The notes under the pieces: model-generated
Database searches by the model: none
What the model saw: only the letters and a program-made list of their open reading frames with translations
Told to the model about the DNA's origin: nothing
Shown: positions 1-21,910 of the stretch, piece by piece
Position numbering within the stretch: the stretch's first letter is position 1
Layout of the letters: every line of letters begins with the position of its first letter
NCBI RefSeq assembly: GCF_041438865.1
Contig: NZ_CP109450.1
Location: forward strand, 372,001-436,000
Source of the DNA: Streptomyces sp. NBC_01471
Lineage (GTDB): Bacteria; Actinomycetota; Actinomycetes; Streptomycetales; Streptomycetaceae
DNA: 64,000 nucleotides
Direction: 5' to 3'
Position numbers and translations under genes: made by a program

Positions 1-1
1 C

Positions 2-13206
<13,205 letters not shown>

Positions 13207-13221
13207 AGCACATCCGGTGGA

Positions 13222-13264
13222 CCGGTCCGCTGCGAGGGCACCTCGTGTCCGCGCAGCGGACCGG
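13222..13264 (+). terminator. Hairpin terminator after the NRPS genes
   Basis: A perfect 13-bp stem (13222-13234 with 13252-13264) with a 17-nt loop begins 16 bases after the NRPS stop. There is no T tract, as is common in Streptomyces. The remaining 13265-13477 holds no ORF I would accept and probably carries the promoter of the next gene. Confidence 0.65.
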
Positions 13265-13477
13265 CGTACGGAGTCCCACGAGATGCTGTACGGGACGCTC
13301 CTGGGTCGGGCTGCCGCCAAGCGCGTCGACCGTGCCCCGGGTCCGGCGCGCCACATGCCTGCCGGCCTGCACCGGCGCGGACAATGGACGGCGGCCGGAC
13401 CACCGGCAGTGACCCGGCCTCGGGCGACCGGGCCGGCGGGCCGGAGCCCGCCGGAAGACCAGCGACGAAGGAGCCGT

Positions 13478-14302
13478 ATGAAGTTCGGGATCTCCACCTT
13501 CATCACCGACCGGAGCATCCGGCCGGCTCCCCTCGGGCGGGCCGTCGAGGAGCGCGGATTCGACTCGCTGTTCATCGCCGAGCACAGCCACATCCCGGTG
13601 GACCGCCGTTCGCCCTACCCCGGCGGCGGCGACCTGCCGGACATCTACTACCGCACGCTCGACCCCTTCGTGGCACTGACCGCCGTCGCCACCGTCACCG
13701 AACGCCTCCTGGTGGGCACCGGTATCGCCCTGGTCTCGCAGCGCGACCCGATCCACACCGCCAAGGGCATCGCCTCACTCGACCTGGTCTCCGAAGGCCG
13801 GGCCGTCTTCGGTGTGGGCGTCGGCTGGAACCGTGAGGAGATGGCCAACCACGGCACCGACGCCGCCACCCGGGGCCGGCTCGTCGACGAGCGGCTGCGC
13901 GCGATCATCGCGCTGTGGACCATGGAGAAGGCCGAATTCCACGGCGAGTTCGTCGATTTTGACCCGGTCTACTCCTGGCCCAAGCCCGTGCAGCGGCCGT
14001 ATCCGCCGATCTACGTGGGTGGCGGCCGGGGTGCCTTCCCCAGGGTCGCCGAACTCGGTGACGCCTGGCTCGCCAACAGTGTCCCGCCCGAGGCACTGCG
14101 ACCGCAGATCGAGGAGGTGCGCGCCGCAGCGGGCCGCGAGGTCCCGGTGACGGTCTACGCGGTGCCCGACACCCCCGGATCAATCGAGGAGTACGCGGAA
14201 CTCGGCGTGGAGCGGGTGCTGTTCTCCCTGCCGTCCGATCCCGAGCCCGGCGCCCTGGCACAGCTCGACCGGCTCGCCGAGGCCGCGGAGCGCTTCCGCT
14301 GA
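13478..14302 (+). CDS. LLM-class F420-dependent oxidoreductase
   Basis: The protein is 274 aa with the luciferase-like TIM-barrel pattern: MKFGISTF at the start, FDSLFIAEH, LLVGTGIALV, and the GVGVGWNREE stretch typical of F420-binding LLM enzymes. A GAAGGAG ribosome site precedes the ATG at 13478; the longer upstream frame is ignored. The stop overlaps the next ATG (TGATG), so it is coupled to a second F420-type enzyme. The substrate is unknown. It follows the NRPS after a hairpin, so a tailoring role is possible but not shown. Confidence 0.85.
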   Translation: MKFGISTFITDRSIRPAPLGRAVEERGFDSLFIAEHSHIPVDRRSPYPGGGDLPDIYYRTLDPFVALTAVATVTERLLVGTGIALVSQRDPIHTAKGIASLDLVSEGRAVFGVGVGWNREEMANHGTDAATRGRLVDERLRAIIALWTMEKAEFHGEFVDFDPVYSWPKPVQRPYPPIYVGGGRGAFPRVAELGDAWLANSVPPEALRPQIEEVRAAAGREVPVTVYAVPDTPGSIEEYAELGVERVLFSLPSDPEPGALAQLDRLAEAAERFR

Positions 14303-14733
14303 TGCCCCGCCTGACCAGGTCGGAGGCGCGTGAGCGGTTCGCGGCGTCCCGGGTCGCCCGCCTGGCGACCGCCGACGCGGCGGGGCGCCCGCACCTGGTG
14401 CCGGTGGTCTTCACGGTGGCCGGCGAGACGCTGGTCATGGCCGTCGACCACAAGCCCAAGCGGTCCCCCCACCTCAAACGGCTGGCCAACATCCGCGCCA
14501 ATCCCGAGGTCTGCCTGCTCACCGACTCCTACCGGGAGGACTGGGACCAGTTGTGGTGGGCCCGCGCGGACGGGCAGGCCCGGGTGCTCCCACCCGCCGC
14601 GCAGTCCGCCGACGCGGCGCACTACGCGGCGCTGCTCGCCGAGAAGTACCCACAGCAGTACGCGGGACGCCCGCCGGCCGGTGAGGTGGTGGAGGTCGCG
14701 GTCACCGGCTGGACGGGGTGGCGGGCCACGTAA
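14302..14733 (+). CDS. PPOX-class F420-dependent oxidoreductase (TIGR03668-like)
   Basis: This 143-aa protein has the split-barrel flavin/F420 fold of the pyridoxamine-phosphate-oxidase superfamily: ASRVARLATADAAGRPHLVPVVF at the N-terminus and an HKPKRSPHLKRLANI stretch that usually contacts the cofactor phosphate. It starts inside the stop of the LLM gene, so the two are co-translated. Proteins of this family reduce or bind F420; the substrate cannot be read from the sequence. Confidence 0.8.
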   Translation: MPRLTRSEARERFAASRVARLATADAAGRPHLVPVVFTVAGETLVMAVDHKPKRSPHLKRLANIRANPEVCLLTDSYREDWDQLWWARADGQARVLPPAAQSADAAHYAALLAEKYPQQYAGRPPAGEVVEVAVTGWTGWRAT

Positions 14734-14981
14734 CACCGGGCCGGTCCCACGACGACGAGCGGGAAGAGCACCACTACCGGGCTCGTGAGTGAAACCCCAC
14801 GTCACCCTCGAAGGACTTCCGCGCTTCCCCCCGCCAGCAACCGTGGGGACATGCGGGCCCGGTTCCCCTATGTCGCCCGAGCGGGGCCGGGTGCCGTGCG
14901 CCTCGGCTGCCGGCGTTGGACATGCTGATCGATCAAGTTCACTATCGTCCACAAGCGTTGTGACCTGAGGGAGAGATTTCG

Positions 14982-15836
14982 TTGTCGTCACCGGACGAGT
15001 GGATGAACCGTGCGGACGCACGTGCGCCGATCGACTTGCGTACCGACAGGGCGCATCCAGCACGTATCTACGATGTATTTCTGGGCGGCAAGACGAACTA
15101 TCCCGCCGACCGGGCCATGGCCGCGACGGTGGCGGAGAAGATGCCGTCCGTGCAGCTGGCCGCGCGGACCAACCGGGAGTTCGTCCTGCGTGCCGTGCGA
15201 TACCTCGTCGGCGAGGCGGGGATCCGGCAGTTTCTCGACATAGGCACCGGTATACCGACCTCGCCCAACCTGCACGAGGTCGCGCAGGAGGCAGCACCGG
15301 AATCCCGCGTCGTGTACGCGGACAACGATCCGATCGTCCTCGCGCACTCACGTGCCTTGCACGTGAGCAGTCCCGCCGGCCGCACCGCTTACATCCAGGC
15401 CGACTTCACCGATCCGGACACCATTCTCGGGTCAGCGGAACTGCGCGACACTCTCGACCTCGGGCAGCCGGTCGCCCTGACGATGGGTCTGCTGCTGCAC
15501 TGGATCGACCCGAAGGACGAGCCGCATGCCGTCGTCCGGCGTCTGATGGACGTGCTGCCCGCAGGCAGCTGTCTGGTGATATCCGTGTTCGCGAGGGAAC
15601 TCGCAGGAGGTTCCGCCACTCTGCAGGACGATTTCGCAGCCGAGGGCACGGCCCTGCGGCCCCTCACCAGGGACGAGACGCTCCGGTTCTTCGACGGCAC
15701 CGACCTGATCGATCCAGGGCTGGTCGCGCCCCATCAGTGGCGGCCCAGGACGGACACGCCGGACATCGGCAGCCCGGACGCCGGGCCCGGCGCCGCCTCA
15801 ACCCCGATCTGGGCAGGCGTCGGAGTGAAGAGGTAG
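14982..15836 (+). CDS. SAM-dependent methyltransferase, DUF574 family
   Basis: A 284-aa protein with a TTG start at 14982, chosen because GAGGGAGAGA lies about 8 bases upstream and the frame begins with a typical family N-terminus. Family marks are ARIYDVFLGGKTNYPADR near residue 28, the SAM-binding FLDIGTGIPT near 85 and VVYADNDPIVLAH near 111. DUF574 (PF04672) proteins are abundant in actinomycetes; their substrates are mostly unknown. A paralogue lies at 40508-41302 on the other strand. The 248-bp gap before it (14734-14981) has no gene. Confidence 0.85.
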   Translation: MSSPDEWMNRADARAPIDLRTDRAHPARIYDVFLGGKTNYPADRAMAATVAEKMPSVQLAARTNREFVLRAVRYLVGEAGIRQFLDIGTGIPTSPNLHEVAQEAAPESRVVYADNDPIVLAHSRALHVSSPAGRTAYIQADFTDPDTILGSAELRDTLDLGQPVALTMGLLLHWIDPKDEPHAVVRRLMDVLPAGSCLVISVFARELAGGSATLQDDFAAEGTALRPLTRDETLRFFDGTDLIDPGLVAPHQWRPRTDTPDIGSPDAGPGAASTPIWAGVGVKR

Positions 15837-15888
15837 TGCCGGTCGCCCCGTCGGACGGGTGACCCGCTCGCCCGCGGGCGGGGCGGCC

Positions 15889-16416
15889 TCAGCTGTCGCA
15901 GGTCCCCCGGTCCGCGGCCTCAAGGGCGAAGTCGGACACGAGGTTCTGCTCGTCCACGGCGAAGCGGTAGCGCTCGGCCGGGGTACCGCCGGGGACGGGC
16001 GTCTCGAAGATGTAGTCGCCGACCTTCGTCAGCCGGGGGTAGGCGGCCTTGACCCTGGCCAGGCCGGTGCCCATGGTGATTCCCTCGGGTGTGCGGATCA
16101 GGTTCGTCCCGGTGATCACCACCACGCCCTTGCGGGGCTCGACGAAGACGCCGCCGCCGAGGTTCGGCTTGCCCTCGCTGGGAGCGAGGCGGTAGAAGTC
16201 GCACCCGGGGGATGTCTGCTTGTTCACCAGCAGACCGGTCTTCTCCGCATCGCGTTCGGACTGTCCGAGCTGAATGCCCTTGTAACCGTTCGGACCGAGG
16301 ACACCACCGGGATCCCTGGGAACGCCCGTCGCGGCCGTGGCCGTGGCGGTGCCGAGCGTTCCGAGCAGCAGCAGTCCGGCTGACACCGCGGTCGCGGTCC
16401 TGGTGAGGCGTTTCAT
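15889..16416 (-). CDS. Secreted protein of unknown function
   Basis: The protein is 175 aa with a clear Sec signal peptide: a KR-rich start, a hydrophobic stretch of about 18 residues and a probable cut after ATATA near residue 29. The mature part has GYKGIQLGQ, a single CDFY cysteine and a C-terminal cysteine (GTCDS) that may form a disulfide, plus repeated VVVITGTNLIRTPEGITMG-type beta segments. I do not recognise the family. It converges with the DUF574 gene and is divergent from metE. Confidence 0.75.
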   Translation of the reverse strand: MKRLTRTATAVSAGLLLLGTLGTATATAATGVPRDPGGVLGPNGYKGIQLGQSERDAEKTGLLVNKQTSPGCDFYRLAPSEGKPNLGGGVFVEPRKGVVVITGTNLIRTPEGITMGTGLARVKAAYPRLTKVGDYIFETPVPGGTPAERYRFAVDEQNLVSDFALEAADRGTCDS

Positions 16417-16759
16417 CGTGAGAGCTCCGTCCGTCTCGGGGCGTGGACCGTACTGTCTGCACGGCCGGGTCGCCCTGGGTCGCCGGCGGCCCGGGCCGGA
16501 AGGCAGTCCGGGGCAGGGCGCACGGCGGATAGCACCTGCCCAGTATCATCCCGAATGATCACGGGATAGGCGCATGTGAGCCATCCAGCCGCCATGGCAC
16601 GGCCGATGGCGTGGACCGAACGGTTGACGGAAGCCGGCGATCCGGCCCGGCACGAGCCCCGCTCCGCTGCGGCGGACCAGGATGTACGCGGTCGTCCTCC
16701 GTGTCTCACGTCACCGTCCGCAATGTGGGCGGACGCCTCCGCGGAAGGACGTCTCCCTC
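16417..16759. other. Intergenic region without a gene
   Basis: This 343-bp stretch separates the secreted protein from the riboswitch. It must contain the promoter of the minus-strand gene and that of the metE leader. No convincing ORF, repeat or RNA was seen. Confidence 0.5.
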
Positions 16760-16975
16760 TAGGCTGGCTGGTGCAACTGGTTCGCCCCGTCCGCCAGACG
16801 GGATGCGTCGTAAGAGGGAACCCGGTGGAAATCCGGGACTGCCCCGCAGCGGTAAGTGGGAACGACCGCCGTCATACGCACTGGGCCCGGCCGGGCCTGG
16901 GAAGCGACGGCCAGTAGAGGGAAACCCTTTCCGAGGGTGACCGCGCCCGCAAGTCCGAAGACCTGCCCGTTGCCC
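16760..16975 (+). promoter_or_regulatory. Cobalamin (B12) riboswitch upstream of metE
   Basis: The leader carries the class signature: GGGAACCCGGTG, AATCCGGGACTGCCCCGC and AGCGGTAA between 16816 and 16855, GGGAAC just after, and AGTCCGAAGACCTGCC near 16952-16967, which is the conserved 3' half. Bounds are approximate. About 170 bases separate it from the metE start. Known logic: with B12 bound, expression of the B12-independent methionine synthase is shut off. Confidence 0.93.
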
Positions 16976-17145
16976 GTGCGCGACCGATCGCGTACGGACA
17001 TCCCGGTGACCTCGTGGGCGGGTCGGCGCGTATACCGGCGGACGACCGTGCCTCGTGGCACGCGTGGACCGTCCGGTTCGTCACCCCTTCGCGTTCGCGT
17101 CCCGTCACCGGGATCTCAAGGAGTCATCTCGCGAAGGAGATTTCC

Positions 17146-19470
17146 GTGACAGCGAAGTCCGCAGCCGCGGCAGCACGGGCCACCGTGTACGGCTACCCCC
17201 GCCAGGGCCCGAACCGGGAACTGAAGAAAGCCATCGAGGGCTACTGGAAGGGCCGCACCAGCGCCGACGAACTGCGCGAGACCGCCGCAGGTCTGCGCCG
17301 GTCGAACTGGCAGCGCCTGGCGGAGTCCGGCATCCACGAGGTGCCCACCGGTGACTTCTCGTACTACGACCACGTGCTGGACACCAGTGTCATGGTCGGC
17401 GCGGTCCCGGAGCGGCACCGCGGGGCCGTCGAAACCGACGCGCTCGACGGTTACTTCGCGATGGCACGCGGCACCCAGGACGTGGCGCCCCTCGAAATGA
17501 CCAAGTGGTTCGACACCAACTATCACTACCTGGTGCCCGAACTGGGCCCGGACACGGTGTTCACCACCGACTCCACCAAGCAGACCGGGGAGCTCAGGGA
17601 GGCGACCGCACTCGGCCTCACCGCCCGTCCCGTACTCGTAGGCCCGGTCACCTATCTGCTGCTGGCCAAGCCGGCGCCGGGCGTCGCGGCGGACTTCGAA
17701 CCGCTGACCCTGCTGGACCGGCTGCTGCCCGTCTACGCCGAGGTCCTCGCCGATCTGCGTGCGGCAGGCGCGGAGTGGGTCCAGCTGGACGAGCCGGCTC
17801 TCGTCCAGGACCGCACCCCCGCCGATCTGAACGCCGCCGCACGCGCCTACCGTGAACTGGGCTCGCTGACCGACCGTCCCAAGCTGCTGGTCGCGTCCTA
17901 CTTCGACCGGCTCGGCGACGCGCTTCCCGTCCTGGCCAAGGCCCCGGTGGAAGGCCTGGCGCTCGATTTCACCGAAGCTGCGGCGGCCAATCTCGGCGCG
18001 CTGGCCGCGATCGGCGGACTCCCCGGCAAGCGCCTTGTCGCCGGTGTGGTCAACGGGCGCAATATCTGGGCCAACGACCTGGAGAAGTCGCTCGCCACGC
18101 TGGGAACCCTGCTGGGGCTGGCCGACCGGGTGGACGTATCCGCCTCCTGCTCGCTCCTCCACGTGCCGCTCGACGCATCCGCCGAACGGGACGTCGACCC
18201 GCAGATCCTGCGCTGGCTCGCCTTCGCCCGGCAGAAGACCGCGGAGATCGCGACCCTCGCCAAGGGGCTCACCCAGGGGACCGGTGCCATCGCGGCCGAA
18301 CTGGCCGCCAACCGCGCCGACCTGGCCTCCCGGGCAGGCTCGGCGATCACCCGCGACCCCGCCGTACGGGCCAGGGCCGCCGCAGTGACGGACGCCGACG
18401 CGCGCCGCTCCCAGCCCTACTCCGTGCGGGCCGCGGCGCAGCGCGCCCATCTCGGGCTGCCGCTCCTGCCGACCACCACCATCGGCTCGTTCCCGCAGAC
18501 CACAGAGCTGCGCACGGCCCGCGCGGACCTGCGGGCCCGGCGTATCGATGCCGCCGGGTACGAGGAGCGCGTCAGGGCCGAGATCCAGCAAGTGATCGCC
18601 TTCCAGGAGAAGGCGGGGCTCGACGTCCTGGTGCACGGTGAGCCCGAGCGCAACGACATGGTGCAGTACTTCGCCGAGCAGCTCACCGGCTATCTGGCCA
18701 CCCAGCAGGGCTGGGTCCAGTCGTACGGGACCCGCTACGTCCGCCCGCCGATCCTCGCGGGCGACATCTCCCGGCCGGAGCCGATGACGGTGCGCTGGAC
18801 CACGTACGCCAACTCCCTGACCGACCGCCCGGTCAAGGGCATGCTCACCGGGCCCGTCACCATGCTCGCCTGGTCCTTCGTCCGTGACGACCAGCCGCTC
18901 GGCGACACCGCACGCCAGGTCGCACTCGCCCTGCGCGACGAGGTCAACGACCTGGAGTCGGCAGGGACCTCGGTCATCCAGGTCGACGAACCCGCCCTGC
19001 GCGAGACACTGCCGCTGCGCGTCGCCGACCGCGCCGCGTACCTGGACTGGGCCACCGAGTCCTTCCGGCTCACCACGAGCGGCGTCCGGTCCGACACCCA
19101 GATCCACACCCACATGTGCTACGCGGAATTCGGCGACATCGTCCAGGCCATCGACGACCTCGACGCCGACGTCATCAGCCTCGAAGCGGCCCGCTCCCAC
19201 ATGCAGGTCGCCCGCGAACTCGCCGAGCACGGCTACCCGCGCGAAGCCGGACCCGGCGTGTACGACATCCACTCCCCGCGCGTGCCGGGTACGGAGGAAG
19301 CGGCAGCACTCCTCCGCAAGGGACTTGAGGCCATCCCGGCCGAACGGCTGTGGGTCAACCCCGACTGCGGCCTGAAGACCCGCGGCTGGCCCGAGACCCG
19401 CGCCTCCCTGGAGAACCTCGTCGCCGCCGCCCGCGAGGTCCGCTCCGAACTGGCCGCCGGGGACGCCTGA
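17146..19470 (+). CDS. metE: Cobalamin-independent methionine synthase MetE
   Basis: The 774-aa enzyme transfers the methyl group of 5-methyltetrahydropteroyltri-glutamate to homocysteine in the cytoplasm. The GTG at 17146 is chosen because GAAGGAGA lies just before it and the N-terminus then reads like the family. The [10 protein letters not shown] motif lies in the N-terminal half. Zinc ligands are H656, C658, E680 and C741, each exactly 15 residues beyond the E. coli ligands H641, C643, E665 and C726. The riboswitch upstream implies that the organism also has a B12-dependent MetH elsewhere. Confidence 0.97.
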   Translation: MTAKSAAAAARATVYGYPRQGPNRELKKAIEGYWKGRTSADELRETAAGLRRSNWQRLAESGIHEVPTGDFSYYDHVLDTSVMVGAVPERHRGAVETDALDGYFAMARGTQDVAPLEMTKWFDTNYHYLVPELGPDTVFTTDSTKQTGELREATALGLTARPVLVGPVTYLLLAKPAPGVAADFEPLTLLDRLLPVYAEVLADLRAAGAEWVQLDEPALVQDRTPADLNAAARAYRELGSLTDRPKLLVASYFDRLGDALPVLAKAPVEGLALDFTEAAAANLGALAAIGGLPGKRLVAGVVNGRNIWANDLEKSLATLGTLLGLADRVDVSASCSLLHVPLDASAERDVDPQILRWLAFARQKTAEIATLAKGLTQGTGAIAAELAANRADLASRAGSAITRDPAVRARAAAVTDADARRSQPYSVRAAAQRAHLGLPLLPTTTIGSFPQTTELRTARADLRARRIDAAGYEERVRAEIQQVIAFQEKAGLDVLVHGEPERNDMVQYFAEQLTGYLATQQGWVQSYGTRYVRPPILAGDISRPEPMTVRWTTYANSLTDRPVKGMLTGPVTMLAWSFVRDDQPLGDTARQVALALRDEVNDLESAGTSVIQVDEPALRETLPLRVADRAAYLDWATESFRLTTSGVRSDTQIHTHMCYAEFGDIVQAIDDLDADVISLEAARSHMQVARELAEHGYPREAGPGVYDIHSPRVPGTEEAAALLRKGLEAIPAERLWVNPDCGLKTRGWPETRASLENLVAAAREVRSELAAGDA

Positions 19471-19478
19471 CCGGTGGA

Positions 19479-19518
19479 CGGGGCCGGGCCGGACACCTTG
19501 CGGTCCGGCCCGGCCCCG
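19479..19518. terminator. Strong hairpin between convergent metE and aldo-keto reductase
   Basis: A perfect 16-bp GC stem (19479-19494 with 19503-19518) with an 8-base loop starts 9 bases after the metE stop. It can serve both converging transcripts. Confidence 0.8.
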
Positions 19519-19558
19519 CAGAACCGACACGTGTGCTGCTCCCCGGAGCCGTCCCCGC

Positions 19559-20587
19559 TCAGGCGGCGGAACGCTCGACGGCCGGGCGGCGGCGCAGGGC
19601 GGGCTGCTCGACGGCGGGCGGGTTGTAGATCATGTCCAGCGTTCCGACGTCGGTGCCCGGCGGCACGATGGCGTCGATCCGGTCGAGGACGTCGTCGCTC
19701 AGGATCGTCTCCGCGCCCGCGAGCAGGTCGTCCAGGTGGTTCATGGTGCGCGGGCCGATGATCGCGGAGGTGACGCCGGGGTGGGCGATCGCGAAGGCCG
19801 TCGCCAGATGCGTCAGCGGCATCCCGGCCTCCTCGGCGACCGGGATGAGCTGCTCGACGACGTCGAGCCGCCGCTCGTCGAGCAGGTGCTTGAAGCCGAA
19901 GCCGGACCGGTGGGTGTCGGCCTGCTTCCCCTTGCGGTAGCGGCCGGTGAGCATGCCGCCCGCGAGAGGGCTCCATACCAGGGCGCCCATCCCGTAACGC
20001 TCGCAGACCGGCAGCACCTCGCGCTCGATGCCCCGGTTGAGGATCGAGTACGGCGGTTGCTCGGTGCGGAACCGCTCCAGGCCGCGCCGCTCGGCGACCC
20101 ACTGCGCCTCGACGATGTCCGACGCGGGGAAGGTGGAGGCGCCGATGGTGCGGACCTTGCCCGCGCGCACCAGGTCGGTGAGGGCGGAGAGGGTCTCTTC
20201 CACGTCGGTGTCCGGCGCGGGCCGGTGGACCTGGAACAGGTCGACGTGATCGGTCCGCAGCCGGCGCAGCGAGTCGTCGAGTGCGCGCACCAGCCAGCGC
20301 CGCGAGTTGCCCCGCTGGTTGGGGTCGTCCCCCATGGGGAGGTGGGCCTTGGTGGCCAGGACGACGTTGTCACGGCGGCCCTTGAGGGCCTTGCCGACGA
20401 TCTCCTCGGACTCGCCGCGTGCGTAGGCATCGGCGGTGTCGACGAAGTTGATGCCCGCGTCCAGCGCCTTGTGGATGATGCGGACGGAGTCGTCGTGGTC
20501 GGGGTTGCCCAGGGCCCCGAACATCATCGCGCCGAGGCAGTAGGGACTGACCTTGATCCCGGTTCGCCCCAGTGTGCGGTACTTCAT
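19559..20587 (-). CDS. Aldo/keto reductase
   Basis: A 342-aa NADPH-dependent reductase of the AKR superfamily. The N-terminus [19 protein letters not shown] is typical. The catalytic Asp and Tyr are in [18 protein letters not shown], the Lys in VVLATK and the His in [15 protein letters not shown]-like cofactor residues lie near the end (SAIIGPRT). The start at 20587 is supported by AGAAGGAG immediately upstream; the longer frame is rejected. It is divergent from a TetR regulator across two operator palindromes, so it is probably the target of that regulator. Confidence 0.9.
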   Translation of the reverse strand: MKYRTLGRTGIKVSPYCLGAMMFGALGNPDHDDSVRIIHKALDAGINFVDTADAYARGESEEIVGKALKGRRDNVVLATKAHLPMGDDPNQRGNSRRWLVRALDDSLRRLRTDHVDLFQVHRPAPDTDVEETLSALTDLVRAGKVRTIGASTFPASDIVEAQWVAERRGLERFRTEQPPYSILNRGIEREVLPVCERYGMGALVWSPLAGGMLTGRYRKGKQADTHRSGFGFKHLLDERRLDVVEQLIPVAEEAGMPLTHLATAFAIAHPGVTSAIIGPRTMNHLDDLLAGAETILSDDVLDRIDAIVPPGTDVGTLDMIYNPPAVEQPALRRRPAVERSAA

Positions 20588-20640
20588 GTGTACTCCTTCT
20601 GGGTGTGGTTTCCGCCGCAGCGCGCTACGCTCACATAAGC

Positions 20641-20679
20641 GGAACGATGTTCCATCATCACGATACGGAACGTTGTTCC
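20641..20679. promoter_or_regulatory. Twin TetR operators between the reductase and its regulator
   Basis: Two copies of the palindrome GGAAC-N3-GTTCC occur at 20641-20653 and 20667-20679, 26 bp centre to centre, in the 113-bp divergent region. Centre spacing of two to three helical turns is what pairs of TetR dimers use. Confidence 0.8.
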
Positions 20680-20700
20680 GGTTGGCAAAGAGGGGCACCC

Positions 20701-21312
20701 ATGAACGACGGCACGACGACTGGAGCACCGACGGCCGGACAGCAGTCGCGCCAGCCGGTGCGCGCCGATGCACAGCGCAGCATCGACGCCCTGCTCACCG
20801 CCGCAGCGGAGGTGTTCTCCACCTCCGGCGTGGACGCCCCCGTCCGGCAGATCACCGCCAGGGCGGGAGTCGGCGCAGGCACTCTCTACCGGCACTTCCC
20901 ACAGCGCTCGGACCTCATCGCCGCCGTCTTCCGCAACGAGGTCGACGCCTGCGCGGCCGCCGCCCCCGCCCTCGCCGTCGAGCACGAACCGGCCGAGGCG
21001 CTGGCCCGGTGGCTGCAGCGCTTCGCGGGCTTCATCGCCACGAAGCGCGGGCTGAGCGCCGCCCTGCACTCGGGCGACGCGGCCTACGACAGCCTGCCGT
21101 CCTACTTCCGGCGACGCTTCGAGCCTGCCCTCGGAGCACTCCTGAACGGCGCGGCGCAGGCCGGCGAAATCCGCTCCGACGCCGAGCCCTGGGACCTGCT
21201 GCGCGCCGTCGGCAACCTCACGCTGCCCGCCGGTGAGGACAACGAAGGCCACACGCAGCGCATGATCGCCCTGCTGGTCGACGGACTCCGCTACGGCACC
21301 CCGAAGAGCTGA
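20701..21312 (+). CDS. TetR-family transcriptional regulator
   Basis: A 203-aa protein with an N-terminal helix-turn-helix (residues ~30-75, ending ITARAGVGAGTLYRHF) and a variable ligand-binding half. The ATG at 20701 follows AAGAGGGG. It is divergent from the aldo-keto reductase with two palindromes between, so it probably represses both. The ligand is unknown; an aldehyde or quinone would fit the target. Confidence 0.9.
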   Translation: MNDGTTTGAPTAGQQSRQPVRADAQRSIDALLTAAAEVFSTSGVDAPVRQITARAGVGAGTLYRHFPQRSDLIAAVFRNEVDACAAAAPALAVEHEPAEALARWLQRFAGFIATKRGLSAALHSGDAAYDSLPSYFRRRFEPALGALLNGAAQAGEIRSDAEPWDLLRAVGNLTLPAGEDNEGHTQRMIALLVDGLRYGTPKS

Positions 21313-21326
21313 CGGCTTCGGAGCCT

Positions 21327-21821
21327 CTACCCGAACGTGAACGAGCAGTCCTGGATGCCGGCAGCCGGCCGGACCTCCACCGTCGCCCGGCGGGCCGTCT
21401 TGTGGCGCGCGGCGTCGCTGTCCTCGACCTTCTTCCGGGCGGCGGATGTGTAGTCCGGCAGGGCACGCTGGATGGCGTCGGTGACGTTGAAGGCAAGAGC
21501 GAGCGCCAGGACGATCATCGGCGCTCCGGCTGCGATACGCAGTCTGCGGGCCCGGGTACGGAACGCGCTCACCCGCTCGGCGACCCTCCGGCCGGCCAGT
21601 GCGAAGATCAGCAGCGGAACCGCGGTCCCGACGGCGAGGGACACCGTCAGCGCGACGATGTCGGCATTGATCTCCCCGCGTGCACCGGCCACGGTGATCG
21701 CCGCGAGCACCGGCCCCGCACACGGGACGAACAACGGCCGGCGTCTTGGAGGTTCAACCAAGGTCTGCGGAAATGAGGCAGGGCCGCTTTGGGCGGTCGG
21801 CCAGAATCCGGAACCGGGCAT
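21327..21821 (-). pseudogene. Fragment of a CcdA/DipZ-like cytochrome c biogenesis membrane protein
   Basis: The 164-aa reading frame contains the CcdA/DsbD-type motif PCAGPVLAAITVAG, followed by two hydrophobic segments, but only from about base 21745 leftward. The first ~25 residues do not look like the family. The membrane region before the PCAGP motif and the thioredoxin-like part expected after it are both missing. I read it as a remnant truncated at both ends. It could still be translated as a small membrane protein, but I see no clear start. Confidence 0.6.
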
Positions 21822-21848
21822 TTACATGCTCGCAGCGCTTCCGCCACC

Positions 21849-21859
21849 GTGTGACACAC
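21849..21859. promoter_or_regulatory. GTGTGACACAC palindrome upstream of the 2OG oxygenase
   Basis: This 11-bp perfect palindrome sits 51 bp before the ATG of the oxygenase. The same 11 bases form the core of the PadR-gene palindrome at 33182-33206. It may be a regulator site; nothing else identifies the protein. Confidence 0.4.
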
Positions 21860-21910
21860 CGTCAGTGAAGAGATTCGCTGTCCCCCACCCGCACGGATGG
21901 AAGTGCCGCG

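Noticed and set aside
17116..19530. 804-codon minus-strand frame across metE
   Set aside because: It mirrors metE, with no recognisable domain; MetE has all catalytic residues on the plus strand.
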